A stretch of 64,000 nt of DNA, from NCBI GenBank assembly GCA_016784735.1, contig JADHUC010000004.1, positions 38,689-102,688 on the forward strand, given 5' to 3'. The position numbers and the translations under genes were made by a program. This DNA is from Pirellulaceae bacterium (lineage in GTDB: Bacteria > Planctomycetota > Planctomycetia > Pirellulales > Pirellulaceae). Below are positions 8,461-16,632 of the stretch, one piece after another. Numbering within the stretch: the stretch's first letter is position 1; every line of letters starts with the position of its first letter. The notes beneath the pieces were generated by a model that made no database searches, had not been told where the DNA came from, and saw only the letters and a list, made by a program, of their open reading frames with translations.

Positions 8461-9798
8461 ATGAGATTAGCGGCCATTTCCAGCTATTTGCTTGTCTACT
8501 GGCTTCTGCCGTGGTTGTCTTGTTGCGGACCAACTGCGGCAGCGGCAGCCGATCCGTACGATGCAGGGCCCCGCGCGATCCGTTTTCCGCCAACCGTCGG
8601 CCAAACACTCCCGTCACAACCATCACTCACCGACAAGCAGGCACCGGACGACGAGGCTGCTCCCAACGGCCAGAGAGACCCGAAGAAGGCCGTTCGCTTT
8701 CCAGCCCCGATGAACGATGCTGCACGGCGATTCCCGGCCGTTCCAGACCGAGAGACTCTGCGAAATCTCTCCATTCCGACCGTCAACCGCCGATCCTCCT
8801 TCGATCCTCCGCGACCTCTGCCGCCGGGTCCCCCGCCGAATCGCCCACGCCCCCGTTTCGTGAGCGAGCCGCGCGTCGCGCCTTCCGAAACCGGCCCGCC
8901 AGCGTCATCAACCGCGGCCTCGAACAACTCGGAATCAACCAATCCGCGCGAGCCCATCGGGCCGAAGCCGCCCGAAAACACAAACGAGTGGCTTGCTCGA
9001 GATACCAGTCTGTTGCTCAAACCCGGTAAGGTCCAGACGGAAGTCGGGGCGCTCTACACTCGGCAGGAGGCTGCCACAGTCGTCGTCTTGCCTACGGGCG
9101 CACCCGTGCTGGAGCGGATCCGCAGTCGGGCGTTTATCGTGCCGTTCAGCATTCGTTACGGCTGGTCGGAGAACTTGGAACTGTTCAGCGTGGTCCCGTT
9201 TGGGATTTCGCATTTCGAGCGCGACAACGTCTTGGCCGAATCGACCGAAGAGGCCGGTGCACTGGGTGACATAACCGCCGGATGCGTTTACCAGTTGCCG
9301 GAAACGCGTTTCAAACTGCCCGATTCGGCAGTCAGTTTCTCGGTTACCGCGCCGACCAGTTCCAGTTCGATTACCACGATCAGCGGCGACCAGGCAAGCT
9401 TGGGCAACGGCATATGGAAAGTGGGCGTCGGGTTCAACTTTGTCGAATCCTTCGACCCGATCGTGCTGTTTGGCGGTCTCGGGTACCAGTACCAGTTCGA
9501 GGACGTACAGCAAGGACTTCAGATTCAGCGGGGTGACCTGTTCAACTTCTACTGCGGTCTGGGCCTTGCAGTCAGTGACGACGTTTCGCTCAGCACCCAG
9601 GTATCCGGCTTCCTGCAAGACAAAACGTCGGTGAACGATATTCTGATTCCCAACTCGGATATCGAACCGCTCTCGGTTCGCCTGGGGTTCGTGCGACGAC
9701 TGACCCTCAAGTCGCGCATTCAACCTTACGTCGAATTCGGCCTCACGCGAGACGCGGCGGACACCACGCTCGGCCTCCGATACATTCACGACGAATAA
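8461..9798 (+). CDS. FapF-like outer-membrane beta-barrel transporter with proline-rich N-terminus
   Basis: 445 aa. ATG 8461 follows CAAGGTCC. A signal peptide occupies residues ~1-30 (ending AAAAA-DP). Residues ~31-165 are a proline-rich, probably disordered stretch with three R-F-P motifs. Residues ~175-445 form a regular succession of amphipathic strands (VQTEVGALYTRQEA, FSIRYGWSENLELFSVVPFG, VGVGFNFVESFDPIVLFGGL), ending LGLRYIHDE. This matches the barrel group called phenol/MetA-pathway transporters (PF13557-like), which includes FapF. The next gene, 3 bp downstream, encodes a C39 peptidase, the same pairing as fapD/fapF in Pseudomonas. FapF has an N-terminal plug region; the proline-rich segment could be an analogue. 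Family placement is by pattern and context and was not tested. Confidence 0.7.
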   Translation: MRLAAISSYLLVYWLLPWLSCCGPTAAAAADPYDAGPRAIRFPPTVGQTLPSQPSLTDKQAPDDEAAPNGQRDPKKAVRFPAPMNDAARRFPAVPDRETLRNLSIPTVNRRSSFDPPRPLPPGPPPNRPRPRFVSEPRVAPSETGPPASSTAASNNSESTNPREPIGPKPPENTNEWLARDTSLLLKPGKVQTEVGALYTRQEAATVVVLPTGAPVLERIRSRAFIVPFSIRYGWSENLELFSVVPFGISHFERDNVLAESTEEAGALGDITAGCVYQLPETRFKLPDSAVSFSVTAPTSSSSITTISGDQASLGNGIWKVGVGFNFVESFDPIVLFGGLGYQYQFEDVQQGLQIQRGDLFNFYCGLGLAVSDDVSLSTQVSGFLQDKTSVNDILIPNSDIEPLSVRLGFVRRLTLKSRIQPYVEFGLTRDAADTTLGLRYIHDE

Positions 9799-9801
9799 GA
9801 C

Positions 9802-10551
9802 ATGGCCGGACATCCGAACAACAACGGAATTCGACCATTCGCCGCGGCGGTCGTGCTTTGGGCTGCCGCTGCCACCGGGTGTCAGACCATCACCGACTCG
9901 GCTACTTCGAACGACGCGAGTTCGCAGGCGCAACACGAGTTCTTCCAGCCCGTCGGCAACGGGTTTCAGGTACGGCGACCGGCCAAGCCGTGGCGGGCCT
10001 TCCAGCACGAGAACGTTGTCATTCAGCGGCTTGACTACTCCTGCGGGTCGGCCGCATTGGCAACTCTGCTGCGCCACTACTTCGAGGACGATGTAAGTGA
10101 GCAGGATATTCTCAAGGCCATCTTCGCTCGGCTTGGTCGCGCGGAAGACCCGCAAGCAGAACTCAAAGACCGCATCAAGAACGGATTCTCGATGCTGGAT
10201 CTACTGAATGCGTCCAAGGACCTCGGTTACTTGGGCGCGGTGGTTCGCATTCCGATTGCGAAGCTGGCTGAATCGCAAGCTCCCGTCATCGTGCGAATCG
10301 AGAAGTACGAGTACAAGCATTTCGTCGTCTTTCGGGGAATTCACGACGACACGGTCTACCTGGCCGATCCGATCCGCGGCAACGTCCGCCTTTCGATTCA
10401 GGAGTTTCTGGATCAGTGGAGCGGCGAATCGTTGTTCCTCGGCAAGCAGGGGTTCGGACTTCCCAAGGAATACCCTATGGCTTTGCGCGTGCACGGACCG
10501 GCACGCCCGGAACTCCAGGTCGCTCGTCAAGCGCTTTTTCCGGTCAAATGA
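9802..10551 (+). CDS. C39-family cysteine peptidase, lipoprotein, FapD-like
   Basis: 249 aa, starting 3 bp after the barrel gene. The N-terminal hydrophobic segment ends in a lipobox-like ATGC with Cys27, implying a lipoprotein acting outside the cytoplasm. The C39 signature is complete: Gln75 (oxyanion), Cys81 in DYSCGSAALATLL, His173 in YKHFVVFRGI and Asp189 in YLADPIRG. Unlike bacteriocin exporters it has no membrane or ABC domains. Standalone C39 proteins of this type include FapD, which works with FapF in functional-amyloid export. Likely substrates in this locus are the four small proteins with a conserved [VI]RG pro-region, or the proline-rich N-terminus of the adjacent barrel. Catalytic family is confident; substrate is inference. 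Confidence 0.85.
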   Translation: MAGHPNNNGIRPFAAAVVLWAAAATGCQTITDSATSNDASSQAQHEFFQPVGNGFQVRRPAKPWRAFQHENVVIQRLDYSCGSAALATLLRHYFEDDVSEQDILKAIFARLGRAEDPQAELKDRIKNGFSMLDLLNASKDLGYLGAVVRIPIAKLAESQAPVIVRIEKYEYKHFVVFRGIHDDTVYLADPIRGNVRLSIQEFLDQWSGESLFLGKQGFGLPKEYPMALRVHGPARPELQVARQALFPVK

Positions 10552-10667
10552 CGATCGGCAGGGCTCGTTGACACTGTTCGGCCATGGCCGTTAGAATCAT
10601 TTCAAGTCGGTGCTCGGTATCCGTGCGGCCGTGTGACTGGAGCATTACGTTACTGGGAGATCAAACG

Positions 10668-10997
10668 ATGAGCGAAAACGTCGGCGAATTCAGCGACAGC
10701 AACTTCGATAGCGAAGTCCTTAAGGCCACTGAACCGGTCTTGGTGGATTTCTGGGCCCCCTGGTGCGCACCCTGTCGAATGATCGCGCCGGTGATCGAAG
10801 AACTGGCCGCCGAGAATGCAGGATCGATCAAGTTTGGCAAACTGAACATTGACGAGAGCCCCAAAGCCGCCCAACAATTCGGCATCAGCAGCATACCGAC
10901 ATTGCTGCTGTTCAAAGACGGGGAAGTAGCCGAACGTATGGTGGGTGTGCAGCCGAAAACACGGCTCCAAGGTGCATTGGACGCGTGCCTGGAGTAG
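10668..10997 (+). CDS. trxA: Thioredoxin
   Basis: 109 aa from ATG 10668, preceded by TGGGAGA. It is a full-length classical thioredoxin with no signal peptide, so it acts in the cytoplasm as a dithiol reductant. The active site is WCAPC (residues 32-36), with Ala in place of the usual Gly. It is followed by the conserved [13 protein letters not shown] segment containing the cis-Pro. It lies 116 bp after the C39 peptidase gene; a link to that system is possible but not indicated. Its stop codon is only 2 bp from the stop of the convergent histidine kinase gene. Confidence 0.93.
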   Translation: MSENVGEFSDSNFDSEVLKATEPVLVDFWAPWCAPCRMIAPVIEELAAENAGSIKFGKLNIDESPKAAQQFGISSIPTLLLFKDGEVAERMVGVQPKTRLQGALDACLE

Positions 10998-10999
10998 GC

Positions 11000-12925
11000 C
11001 TACTTGGCACCTCGCACGGTAAAGCGAAACGTACTTCCCTGCCCCGGTTCGGATTCCACCCAGATGCGACCGCCGTGCCGCTCGGCAATTTTCTTGCAGA
11101 CCGCCAACCCCACGCCGGTGCCCGAGTATTCGTCCTCGTCGGCGTGGCCGCGCTGAAAAATCTCGAAAATGCGCTTTTGGTCCTCGGTACAGATACCGAT
11201 GCCGTTGTCGCGTACGCCGATTTGCCATCGGCCGTTGTCGCGATCCGCGCTGACGTGAATCACCGGTGACCCATCTTTGCAGTATTTGATGGCGTTGCCA
11301 ACCAGATTCTGAAGGAGCTGCATCAACTGGGTCGAATCGGCCATCACGATGGGCAGTACATCGTGAGTTACCTCGGCACCGCTCTGTTCGATCTCGGCCG
11401 TCAGATTCGTCAGCACGGCCTCCAGCACTTCCTGGCAGTCCACCGGTTTCAGCGGTTTGCCGCTCGTTGTCACGCGTGCCACCGATCGCAGGTCTTCGAT
11501 CAGCGCGTGCATGCGGTCGACACTCTGCCTGGCAAAATACAAATACTCCTGGGCCGTGGCATCCAGTTTGCTGGCGTATTCCCGCTCGAGTAGCTCGCAG
11601 TACGAACCCACGGCCCGCAGCGGCGCGTGCAAGTCGTGCGACACAATCGTGGTGAAGTACTCCAGTTCGCGATTGCTGCGTTCCAGTTCGGTGGAGTATC
11701 GCTTCATCTTCTCTTCGGCCAATTGCTTGTCAGTGACGTCCCAGAAGATGGCCTGGGTCCCGACGATATTTCCCTCGGCATCATGCACGGGCGTCTTCAG
11801 CACGTGGACGTACAAGGTCTTCCGCCCCTTCTTGTGCCTCTCGATGTCGTCGAATGTCTCGCCCGACTCGATGATCCTCCGATCGTCGGCTTGGTACTTG
11901 CTGGCAAGTTCCTCGGGGTAGAAGTCCATGTCGGTCTTGCCCTGGATCTCCTCCAGCGGCTTGTCCAGCAGTTCGCAGAACGCCCTATTGGCAAAGGTAA
12001 ACCTCCCTTGCAGATCCTTGCGGAGGATGTTCACGGGAAGGTGTTCCACCAGCGAAGAATACAAAGCCTCGGAATCCCGCAAAGCCTGCTCGGATTCTCT
12101 GCGCTCGCGGATATCGTGCAGAAACACATTGAAACTGTGCTCGTCGCCAAGCAGGATGTGAGTGGCCGACATCTCGACCGGAAATTCCTGGCCGTCACGG
12201 TGAAGGGCCGAGAATTCGACGCGTGTGTTCAGCAGCGTGCTTTCGCCCGTCTGGAAGAACTCTCGCACTCCTTCGTGGAATGTCTTTCTGTGCCGGACCG
12301 GGATGATCATCTGGTCCAACGCTCGCCCCAGCGCCTCGTTGCGAGTCCAGCCGAAGGTCGCTTCGGCGGCCGGATTCCAGTCCACGATCCGGCCATTGGC
12401 ATCCATGCCGATGAATGCCTCGTTGGCCATGTCCACGATCAGCCGGCTGTGCTGGACGCTTCGCCGGAGTTCCGTCGTGATGGCTTCCAGCGTCTTGGTG
12501 CGTTGGTCGACCTGCTGCTCGAGCGTTTGGTTCAGGCGTCGCAGGTCCTCTTCGGCACGCTTCCGTTCCGTGACGTCCAGGGCGACACCCACGACGCCGA
12601 TCACCGCCCCGTGCGCATCTCGAAGCGGTTCGGCGTGGGACTGGAAGACATGCCCACACCACTCCAGTTCGAAGTTCACCGATTCGCCTTGGCATGCGCG
12701 GCGATGAGACGCAATGCCCGGGAAGTCCTCGTCCTGGGTAGCGTAATAGTCGTGCAGGGACATCCCCACAATCTGGTCGGGCTGGAGATTCAGCCGGGTC
12801 AGGCCGGCCCCGGTGCACGACGTGAATCGAAGTTCGGTGTCCGTCGTCCACACGATTGCCGGGATCTGCTCGACCATCAGGCGAAGCGTTGCTTCGCTCT
12901 TGCGAAATGCTTCTTCCGCATGCAT
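11000..12925 (-). CDS. Cytoplasmic PAS-domain sensor histidine kinase (possibly N-terminally truncated)
   Basis: 641 aa. It has three PAS/PAC units at ~10-125, ~160-280 and ~285-400, each ending with a DVT/DI-x-[DE]-[KR] type linker. A HisKA domain follows, with phospho-acceptor His430 in VSHDLHAPLRAVG. The HATPase domain at ~535-640 has the N-box LVGNAIKYC, DNGIGI and GTGVGLAVCKK. No transmembrane segment is seen. No response regulator is adjacent, so it is an orphan kinase. The start ATG 12925 falls within what looks like a PAC linker: the same frame upstream reads GETLGDVTKR before two stops, suggesting loss of an N-terminal portion. The region after the third PAS resembles bacteriophytochrome-type kinases. 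Confidence 0.88.
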   Translation of the reverse strand: MHAEEAFRKSEATLRLMVEQIPAIVWTTDTELRFTSCTGAGLTRLNLQPDQIVGMSLHDYYATQDEDFPGIASHRRACQGESVNFELEWCGHVFQSHAEPLRDAHGAVIGVVGVALDVTERKRAEEDLRRLNQTLEQQVDQRTKTLEAITTELRRSVQHSRLIVDMANEAFIGMDANGRIVDWNPAAEATFGWTRNEALGRALDQMIIPVRHRKTFHEGVREFFQTGESTLLNTRVEFSALHRDGQEFPVEMSATHILLGDEHSFNVFLHDIRERRESEQALRDSEALYSSLVEHLPVNILRKDLQGRFTFANRAFCELLDKPLEEIQGKTDMDFYPEELASKYQADDRRIIESGETFDDIERHKKGRKTLYVHVLKTPVHDAEGNIVGTQAIFWDVTDKQLAEEKMKRYSTELERSNRELEYFTTIVSHDLHAPLRAVGSYCELLEREYASKLDATAQEYLYFARQSVDRMHALIEDLRSVARVTTSGKPLKPVDCQEVLEAVLTNLTAEIEQSGAEVTHDVLPIVMADSTQLMQLLQNLVGNAIKYCKDGSPVIHVSADRDNGRWQIGVRDNGIGICTEDQKRIFEIFQRGHADEDEYSGTGVGLAVCKKIAERHGGRIWVESEPGQGSTFRFTVRGAK

Positions 12926-13062
12926 TCTCTTGGTAACATCCCCTAGAGTCTCGCCCTACTACGCCAGCTTGAAGCCAGAACCAACCTTTCGATGATTCCT
13001 GCCCGCATGCGTCTTCGCAACCGGCAAAACGAGCTATTTCGAAAGGTCTTGTCGCGTCAGAA

Positions 13063-13240
13063 GTAGGTCCCGGCTGCCGGACGGGACCTTCAGTGTCGTT
13101 GGAGTTCACGCTTTAGCGTGCTGTGTTTTCAGGTTCAGTAAGACACGCTGAAGCGTGAACTCCAGCGGCAGACCTCGTCGCCACGGCCTCGGCTGAATCG
13201 TTGCCGGAGTTGGAGGTCCCGTCCGGCAGCCGGGACCTAC
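13063..13240. repeat. Nested double palindrome
   Basis: The outer arms (13063-13089 and 13214-13240) are 27 bp and perfectly complementary; each arm is itself partly self-complementary (AGGTCCCG...CGGGACCT). The inner arms (13100-13120 and 13144-13164) read TGGAGTTCACGCTTTAGCGT and continue one base, with one mismatch. The inner unit recurs at 40843-40898. The element lies between the kinase start and the spoVG stop, 7 bp from the latter. Confidence 0.85.
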
Positions 13241-13247
13241 CTACGCA

Positions 13248-13853
13248 TCAAAAGATGCCCGCGCCAAACCCATCGTCGGTTTGTCCTTCTTCCTGCCGCT
13301 CCGGTGCCGGCTGATCTTTAGGCTTCTGGTGAGGCGGCGGCGGGGTCGATTCTGCCGGTTCGATGTGTGAGGTTATAGACGGGCTGGGCTTTCCCGCATC
13401 CGGGACATCGCTCGCGTCGAAGTCGTCTGGCCCTTCATCGTCGTACCCATCGTCGTACCGCGATATGTACCCCGGCTGTTCGGCCCGCTCCACCTCCTTC
13501 TGATACTCGGCGATAACGCGTTCTTGGATCATCTCGCGGCACGCGCAGTTGATCGGGTGCGCGATGTCGGCGTACAGCTTGACCCGGCCGCTTTGGTCGC
13601 GGACCATTCGTTCTTCTTCCTGCCTCGCGCCACACTGGTTGCAGTGGGCAGCCCGCAAATGGTTCTTGGTCCCGCACTTCGGACAATGCGAAGTCAACTT
13701 CCGGCTGGGCATCGCTACGAACGGGCCGTTGACGCCGTCGATGATCTTCAGATCACGAACCACAAAGCAATCGTCGAACGTGATCGAGCAGAACGCCCGC
13801 AGCCGATCGTCCGATTTGTCCATCAGTTTTATGCGAACCTCGGTGATCTCCAT
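13248..13853 (-). CDS. spoVG: SpoVG-family protein with internal zinc ribbon
   Basis: 201 aa. ATG 13853 is preceded by a strong AAGGAGGAGCGTC site; a longer frame to 14030 overlaps ispE and is rejected. Residues 1-53 match SpoVG ([21 protein letters not shown]). Residues 92-120 match its second half (YADIAHPIN...[15 protein letters not shown]). Between them sits a four-Cys zinc ribbon: Cys57, Cys60, Cys71, Cys74. The C-terminal ~75 residues are acidic and proline-rich. SpoVG is a small nucleic-acid-binding regulator in Firmicutes; the zinc ribbon could add or change nucleic-acid contacts. ispE lies 52 bp upstream on the same strand, echoing the ispE-spoVG neighbourhood of Bacillus. Confidence 0.88.
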   Translation of the reverse strand: MEITEVRIKLMDKSDDRLRAFCSITFDDCFVVRDLKIIDGVNGPFVAMPSRKLTSHCPKCGTKNHLRAAHCNQCGARQEEERMVRDQSGRVKLYADIAHPINCACREMIQERVIAEYQKEVERAEQPGYISRYDDGYDDEGPDDFDASDVPDAGKPSPSITSHIEPAESTPPPPHQKPKDQPAPERQEEGQTDDGFGAGIF

Positions 13854-13905
13854 GACGCTCCTCCTTAAACTGGTTCGCTCGTGTGCTCTCCAAGGGCTGT
13901 TAACC

Positions 13906-14847
13906 TTAACACGGTGCAACCGACAGTGTAGTTGTCTGGAACACCGCCCCCAACCCTGCTGCCCGCAAGCGGCTCGCAACTCGTCTTGCGTGGCTCGCGT
14001 GGCGGCAGATGCCAAAATAACTTGTACCACTTCCGCTCATTTGGTGTCCGAGACAACCCTGGCGGTCAAACGCGGCTCGTAACTTCCGAATCCAAGGCGA
14101 CAATCGCTCGGCCGCAGGTTCCAGACGATTGAACATGAGCCCGCCGACCAGCGACGCGCGGCCCTTCCGAACGGCCTCGACAATCGGGTCTGCTCGATTC
14201 GCCAATTTCGCGGGACGACAATGCCGATAGACCTCCGGCGTGGACAATCCCGACGGCGGTCGAACGAGGACGACTTGGAACGTGCTGCACGCGCCGATCG
14301 GATCAATCCGTTCGCCGCGTCCCCGGCATACGGCCGCGCCGGTTTGCAGGAAGAAAGGAACGTCACTTCCCACTTCGGCGGCTACGCCGGCCAATTGCTC
14401 GCAGGTCCAATCCAGCCGCCAAGCCAGATTCGCGGCCACAAGCGCCGCTGCTGCATCGCTGGAGGCTCCCCCCAGCCCCGCCGCGGCCGGTATCCTCTTG
14501 ACCAACCGAACCCGCGCGCCTGATTCAACCTTCGCGCGAAGTCTCAGACGCTCCAAGGCCCTAACGACAGTGTTGTCCGTCTGTTCCGGTAACTCCTCCC
14601 AGACGCCTCCATGACGGGAGCGCTCGGCAGGCGATTGTGCCTCCAAGCCGGAAGCCCACCTGCACGTTAGCTCTATGCGTCTTTCCGAATTGCTCGAAAG
14701 AAAAACGGTATCGAATATCGAGATCGGCATCATGAGAGTCTCAATCTCATGGAAGCCGTCATCGCGTCGACCCAGAATCTCAAGAAAGAGATTGATCTTG
14801 GCCGGAGCCTGGACTTCGATCAGGGTGCCATCGCGACGAACGTACAT
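13906..14847 (-). CDS. ispE: 4-diphosphocytidyl-2-C-methyl-D-erythritol kinase
   Basis: 313 aa from ATG 14847, preceded by a short TTAGGGGC. It is a GHMP kinase of the non-mevalonate (MEP) isoprenoid pathway that phosphorylates CDP-methylerythritol with ATP in the cytoplasm. Diagnostic motifs are [22 protein letters not shown] near residues 14-35, the ATP-binding [31 protein letters not shown], and the C-terminal [10 protein letters not shown]. Length is normal for the family. It probably forms an operon with spoVG (52-bp gap). Confidence 0.95.
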   Translation of the reverse strand: MYVRRDGTLIEVQAPAKINLFLEILGRRDDGFHEIETLMMPISIFDTVFLSSNSERRIELTCRWASGLEAQSPAERSRHGGVWEELPEQTDNTVVRALERLRLRAKVESGARVRLVKRIPAAAGLGGASSDAAAALVAANLAWRLDWTCEQLAGVAAEVGSDVPFFLQTGAAVCRGRGERIDPIGACSTFQVVLVRPPSGLSTPEVYRHCRPAKLANRADPIVEAVRKGRASLVGGLMFNRLEPAAERLSPWIRKLRAAFDRQGCLGHQMSGSGTSYFGICRHASHARRVASRLRAAGLGAVFQTTTLSVAPC

Positions 14848-15421
14848 GCCCCTAAGCAGTCAAAACACGTTGCCCCACAATCACGTTCGCAATAATCCAA
14901 ACGCCTCTGGCGGCGAAAAACCCAATTGAAAAGACCGAATTCGTTCGGATCGTCGCTCGTTGATACCTAGATTCTACTGGAGCAACGCTAGCGGTCAAGC
15001 TGAATCGGCGCGTCACCCCACTCTTAGGCCATAGGCGGTCGCCTCGTCGAAGGTCGCCATGATCGGTTTGACACACTACCCCGTACCACGTTAGGTTACT
15101 TGGGTCACGAAGTTCTGCAGTGTTGAGTCAGGTTCGATCCCCTCTCTTGGAGGCGGCGAATACCGAATGTCGAACGACGAGTTGCGAGCATCGAAGGAAA
15201 AGCTGAGTTTCGGGCGTTGATTTGGCAAACAAGCAACCCGAGGTTTTCGTTGCGACCTTCTGCCTTCGCCATTCCTTGTTCGACATTCTGCGGTTCCGGC
15301 TTTCGGATCGATCCGTTGGTCCGAGGTGGATTCTCACCAGGCTCTACGGGGGAAACGAACCTGCGACCGCCAACACCAGTCTCAATAGTCAGGACAAGTT
15401 ACATTTGCAGATCGAGTTAAC
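14848..15421. other. 574-bp intergenic region before tRNA-Ser
   Basis: No gene is supported. It contains the ispE promoter region and two loosely related inverted segments built on GAATGTCGAAC (near 15165-15176 plus strand and 15281-15292 minus strand), too imperfect to define a repeat boundary by eye. Confidence 0.4.
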
Positions 15422-15508
15422 GGATGGGTGGCCGAGTGGACTAAGGCGGCAGTCTTGAAAACTGCTGTACCCTCACGGGTACCGGGGGTTCGAATCCCTC
15501 CCCATCCG
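15422..15508 (+). tRNA. tRNA-Ser (anticodon TGA)
   Basis: An 87-nt cloverleaf. The acceptor GGATGGG pairs with CCCATCC before discriminator G. The D-arm region is GGCCGAGTGGACTAAGGC. The anticodon stem GCAGT/ACTGC carries loop CTTGAAA with anticodon TGA (codon UCA and wobble). A long variable arm (ACCCTCACGGGT) is typical of class II tRNA-Ser. The T-arm has GGTTCGAATCC. The 3' CCA is not encoded. Confidence 0.95.
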
Positions 15509-15618
15509 CTTTTGGAAAACCAGGGGTTATGGAGAAGCGGCGGCCTGTGCCCCGCTTGTACTTGGAAACGCCGAGCCGACTCTTCGTTCCCACCAGCAGG
15601 TTCCGGTCATTTCAACTA

Positions 15619-16542
15619 CTACGGCTCGACCGACGCGTCGGCCTTCAAATCTCCCACGGCGTATTGAATGCCGGCCAAGTAGTGTTTCAACACGGCAGGG
15701 CTCATGTAGGCGCGGGCGGTATGGCCCAGGGAGCAGTAGAATATGCGTCCCTTTCCGTAGGGGCGTATCCACGTGACCGCATAGTTCTTGTCGTCGCGCC
15801 GGCCGGGGTCGTTTGTCTTCGCCACGTCCAAACGCAATAGCACGCGATACCGGTCCGCCGGGAACGGCTCCCGCGTCAGCCCCTTGCGGAAGAAGTAAAA
15901 CTCGTCGAACACCTCGAAGCTCTTGCCGTCCAGGAACGATACCAAAGGATGATCCGGCTCCGTCGGTTCGACCCAGAAATCGCTTGTGAAATGGCCATTG
16001 TACTGGGCTCCGAACAATTCGACGAACTCCGGCCACTGGACGCTTCCGGCCGTGGCACCGTGGACGCCGACGATCCCCTTGCCCTCGGTCACGAATCGAA
16101 GCAGACTCTTCTTCAACAGCGGCTCCCGCGCTTTGGCTTCGGCCTGTTCCGCAGCGCTAAGCCCACTCATGTCCTGCGGCAGCATCGGAGATCGTTCGTG
16201 CGTGTTGTTCATCACCACGGCGTCGAAGTGCTCCAGATTTTCGGGCAAGAACACTGTCGGATTGCCGCTGAGAAACGCTTCGAACGCGCCGGTCTTCTTG
16301 CCCAAAATCTCCATCGCCTTGAAGCAACAGACGACCGATTCCGGATGGGTCGGCATTCGCCCGTAGACCAGAACCTTGCGCGGCCTGGCCGGCTTGACCA
16401 ACGGGGCATCAGGTGCCGCTTCCTCGATGCTTTGAATCGTCTTGGCTGCGATTGTGTACGTCCGCGCCTTCTGCGCCCCCGCTGAAGCATCCGCCAACAT
16501 TGTCGCGACCACGGCGGCCGCGGCTATCAGTAAGATTCGCAT
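15619..16542 (-). CDS. Secreted ThuA-domain protein
   Basis: 307 aa from ATG 16542, preceded by GGAGAGATGACAC. Residues 1-23 form a signal peptide (AAAAVVATMLADASAGA). The rest is a ThuA/trehalose-utilisation, glutamine-amidotransferase-like fold: KVLVYGRMPTHP, the FDAVVMNNTHE strand, GKGIVGVHGATAGSVQWPEF, the HPLVSFL segment, and GKGRIFYCSLGHTARAYMSP. These are the hallmarks of the abundant planctomycete ThuA group. The reaction is unknown; ThuA is linked to disaccharide oxidation in Rhizobium, and planctomycete members often sit beside sugar-degrading genes, as here. Confidence 0.88.
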   Translation of the reverse strand: MRILLIAAAAVVATMLADASAGAQKARTYTIAAKTIQSIEEAAPDAPLVKPARPRKVLVYGRMPTHPESVVCCFKAMEILGKKTGAFEAFLSGNPTVFLPENLEHFDAVVMNNTHERSPMLPQDMSGLSAAEQAEAKAREPLLKKSLLRFVTEGKGIVGVHGATAGSVQWPEFVELFGAQYNGHFTSDFWVEPTEPDHPLVSFLDGKSFEVFDEFYFFRKGLTREPFPADRYRVLLRLDVAKTNDPGRRDDKNYAVTWIRPYGKGRIFYCSLGHTARAYMSPAVLKHYLAGIQYAVGDLKADASVEP

Positions 16543-16632
16543 GTGTCATCTCTCCTTCATCTGAGATACCGTGGTGATGTACCGATCCTCGTACGACGCG
16601 ACATGACAGGCGTCAAGCTGGGACGGACGATC

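Noticed and set aside
9802..10551. Bacteriocin ABC exporter peptidase
   Set aside because: Only the C39 domain is present; there are no membrane-spanning or ATP-binding domains and a lipobox precedes it.
13854..14030. N-terminal extension of the spoVG reading frame
   Set aside because: It overlaps ispE in another frame, and the AAGGAGGAG site plus the SpoVG homology begin at 13853.
15160..15300. Inverted repeat built on GAATGTCGAAC
   Set aside because: Arms diverge after about a dozen bases, so the boundary and significance cannot be judged by eye.
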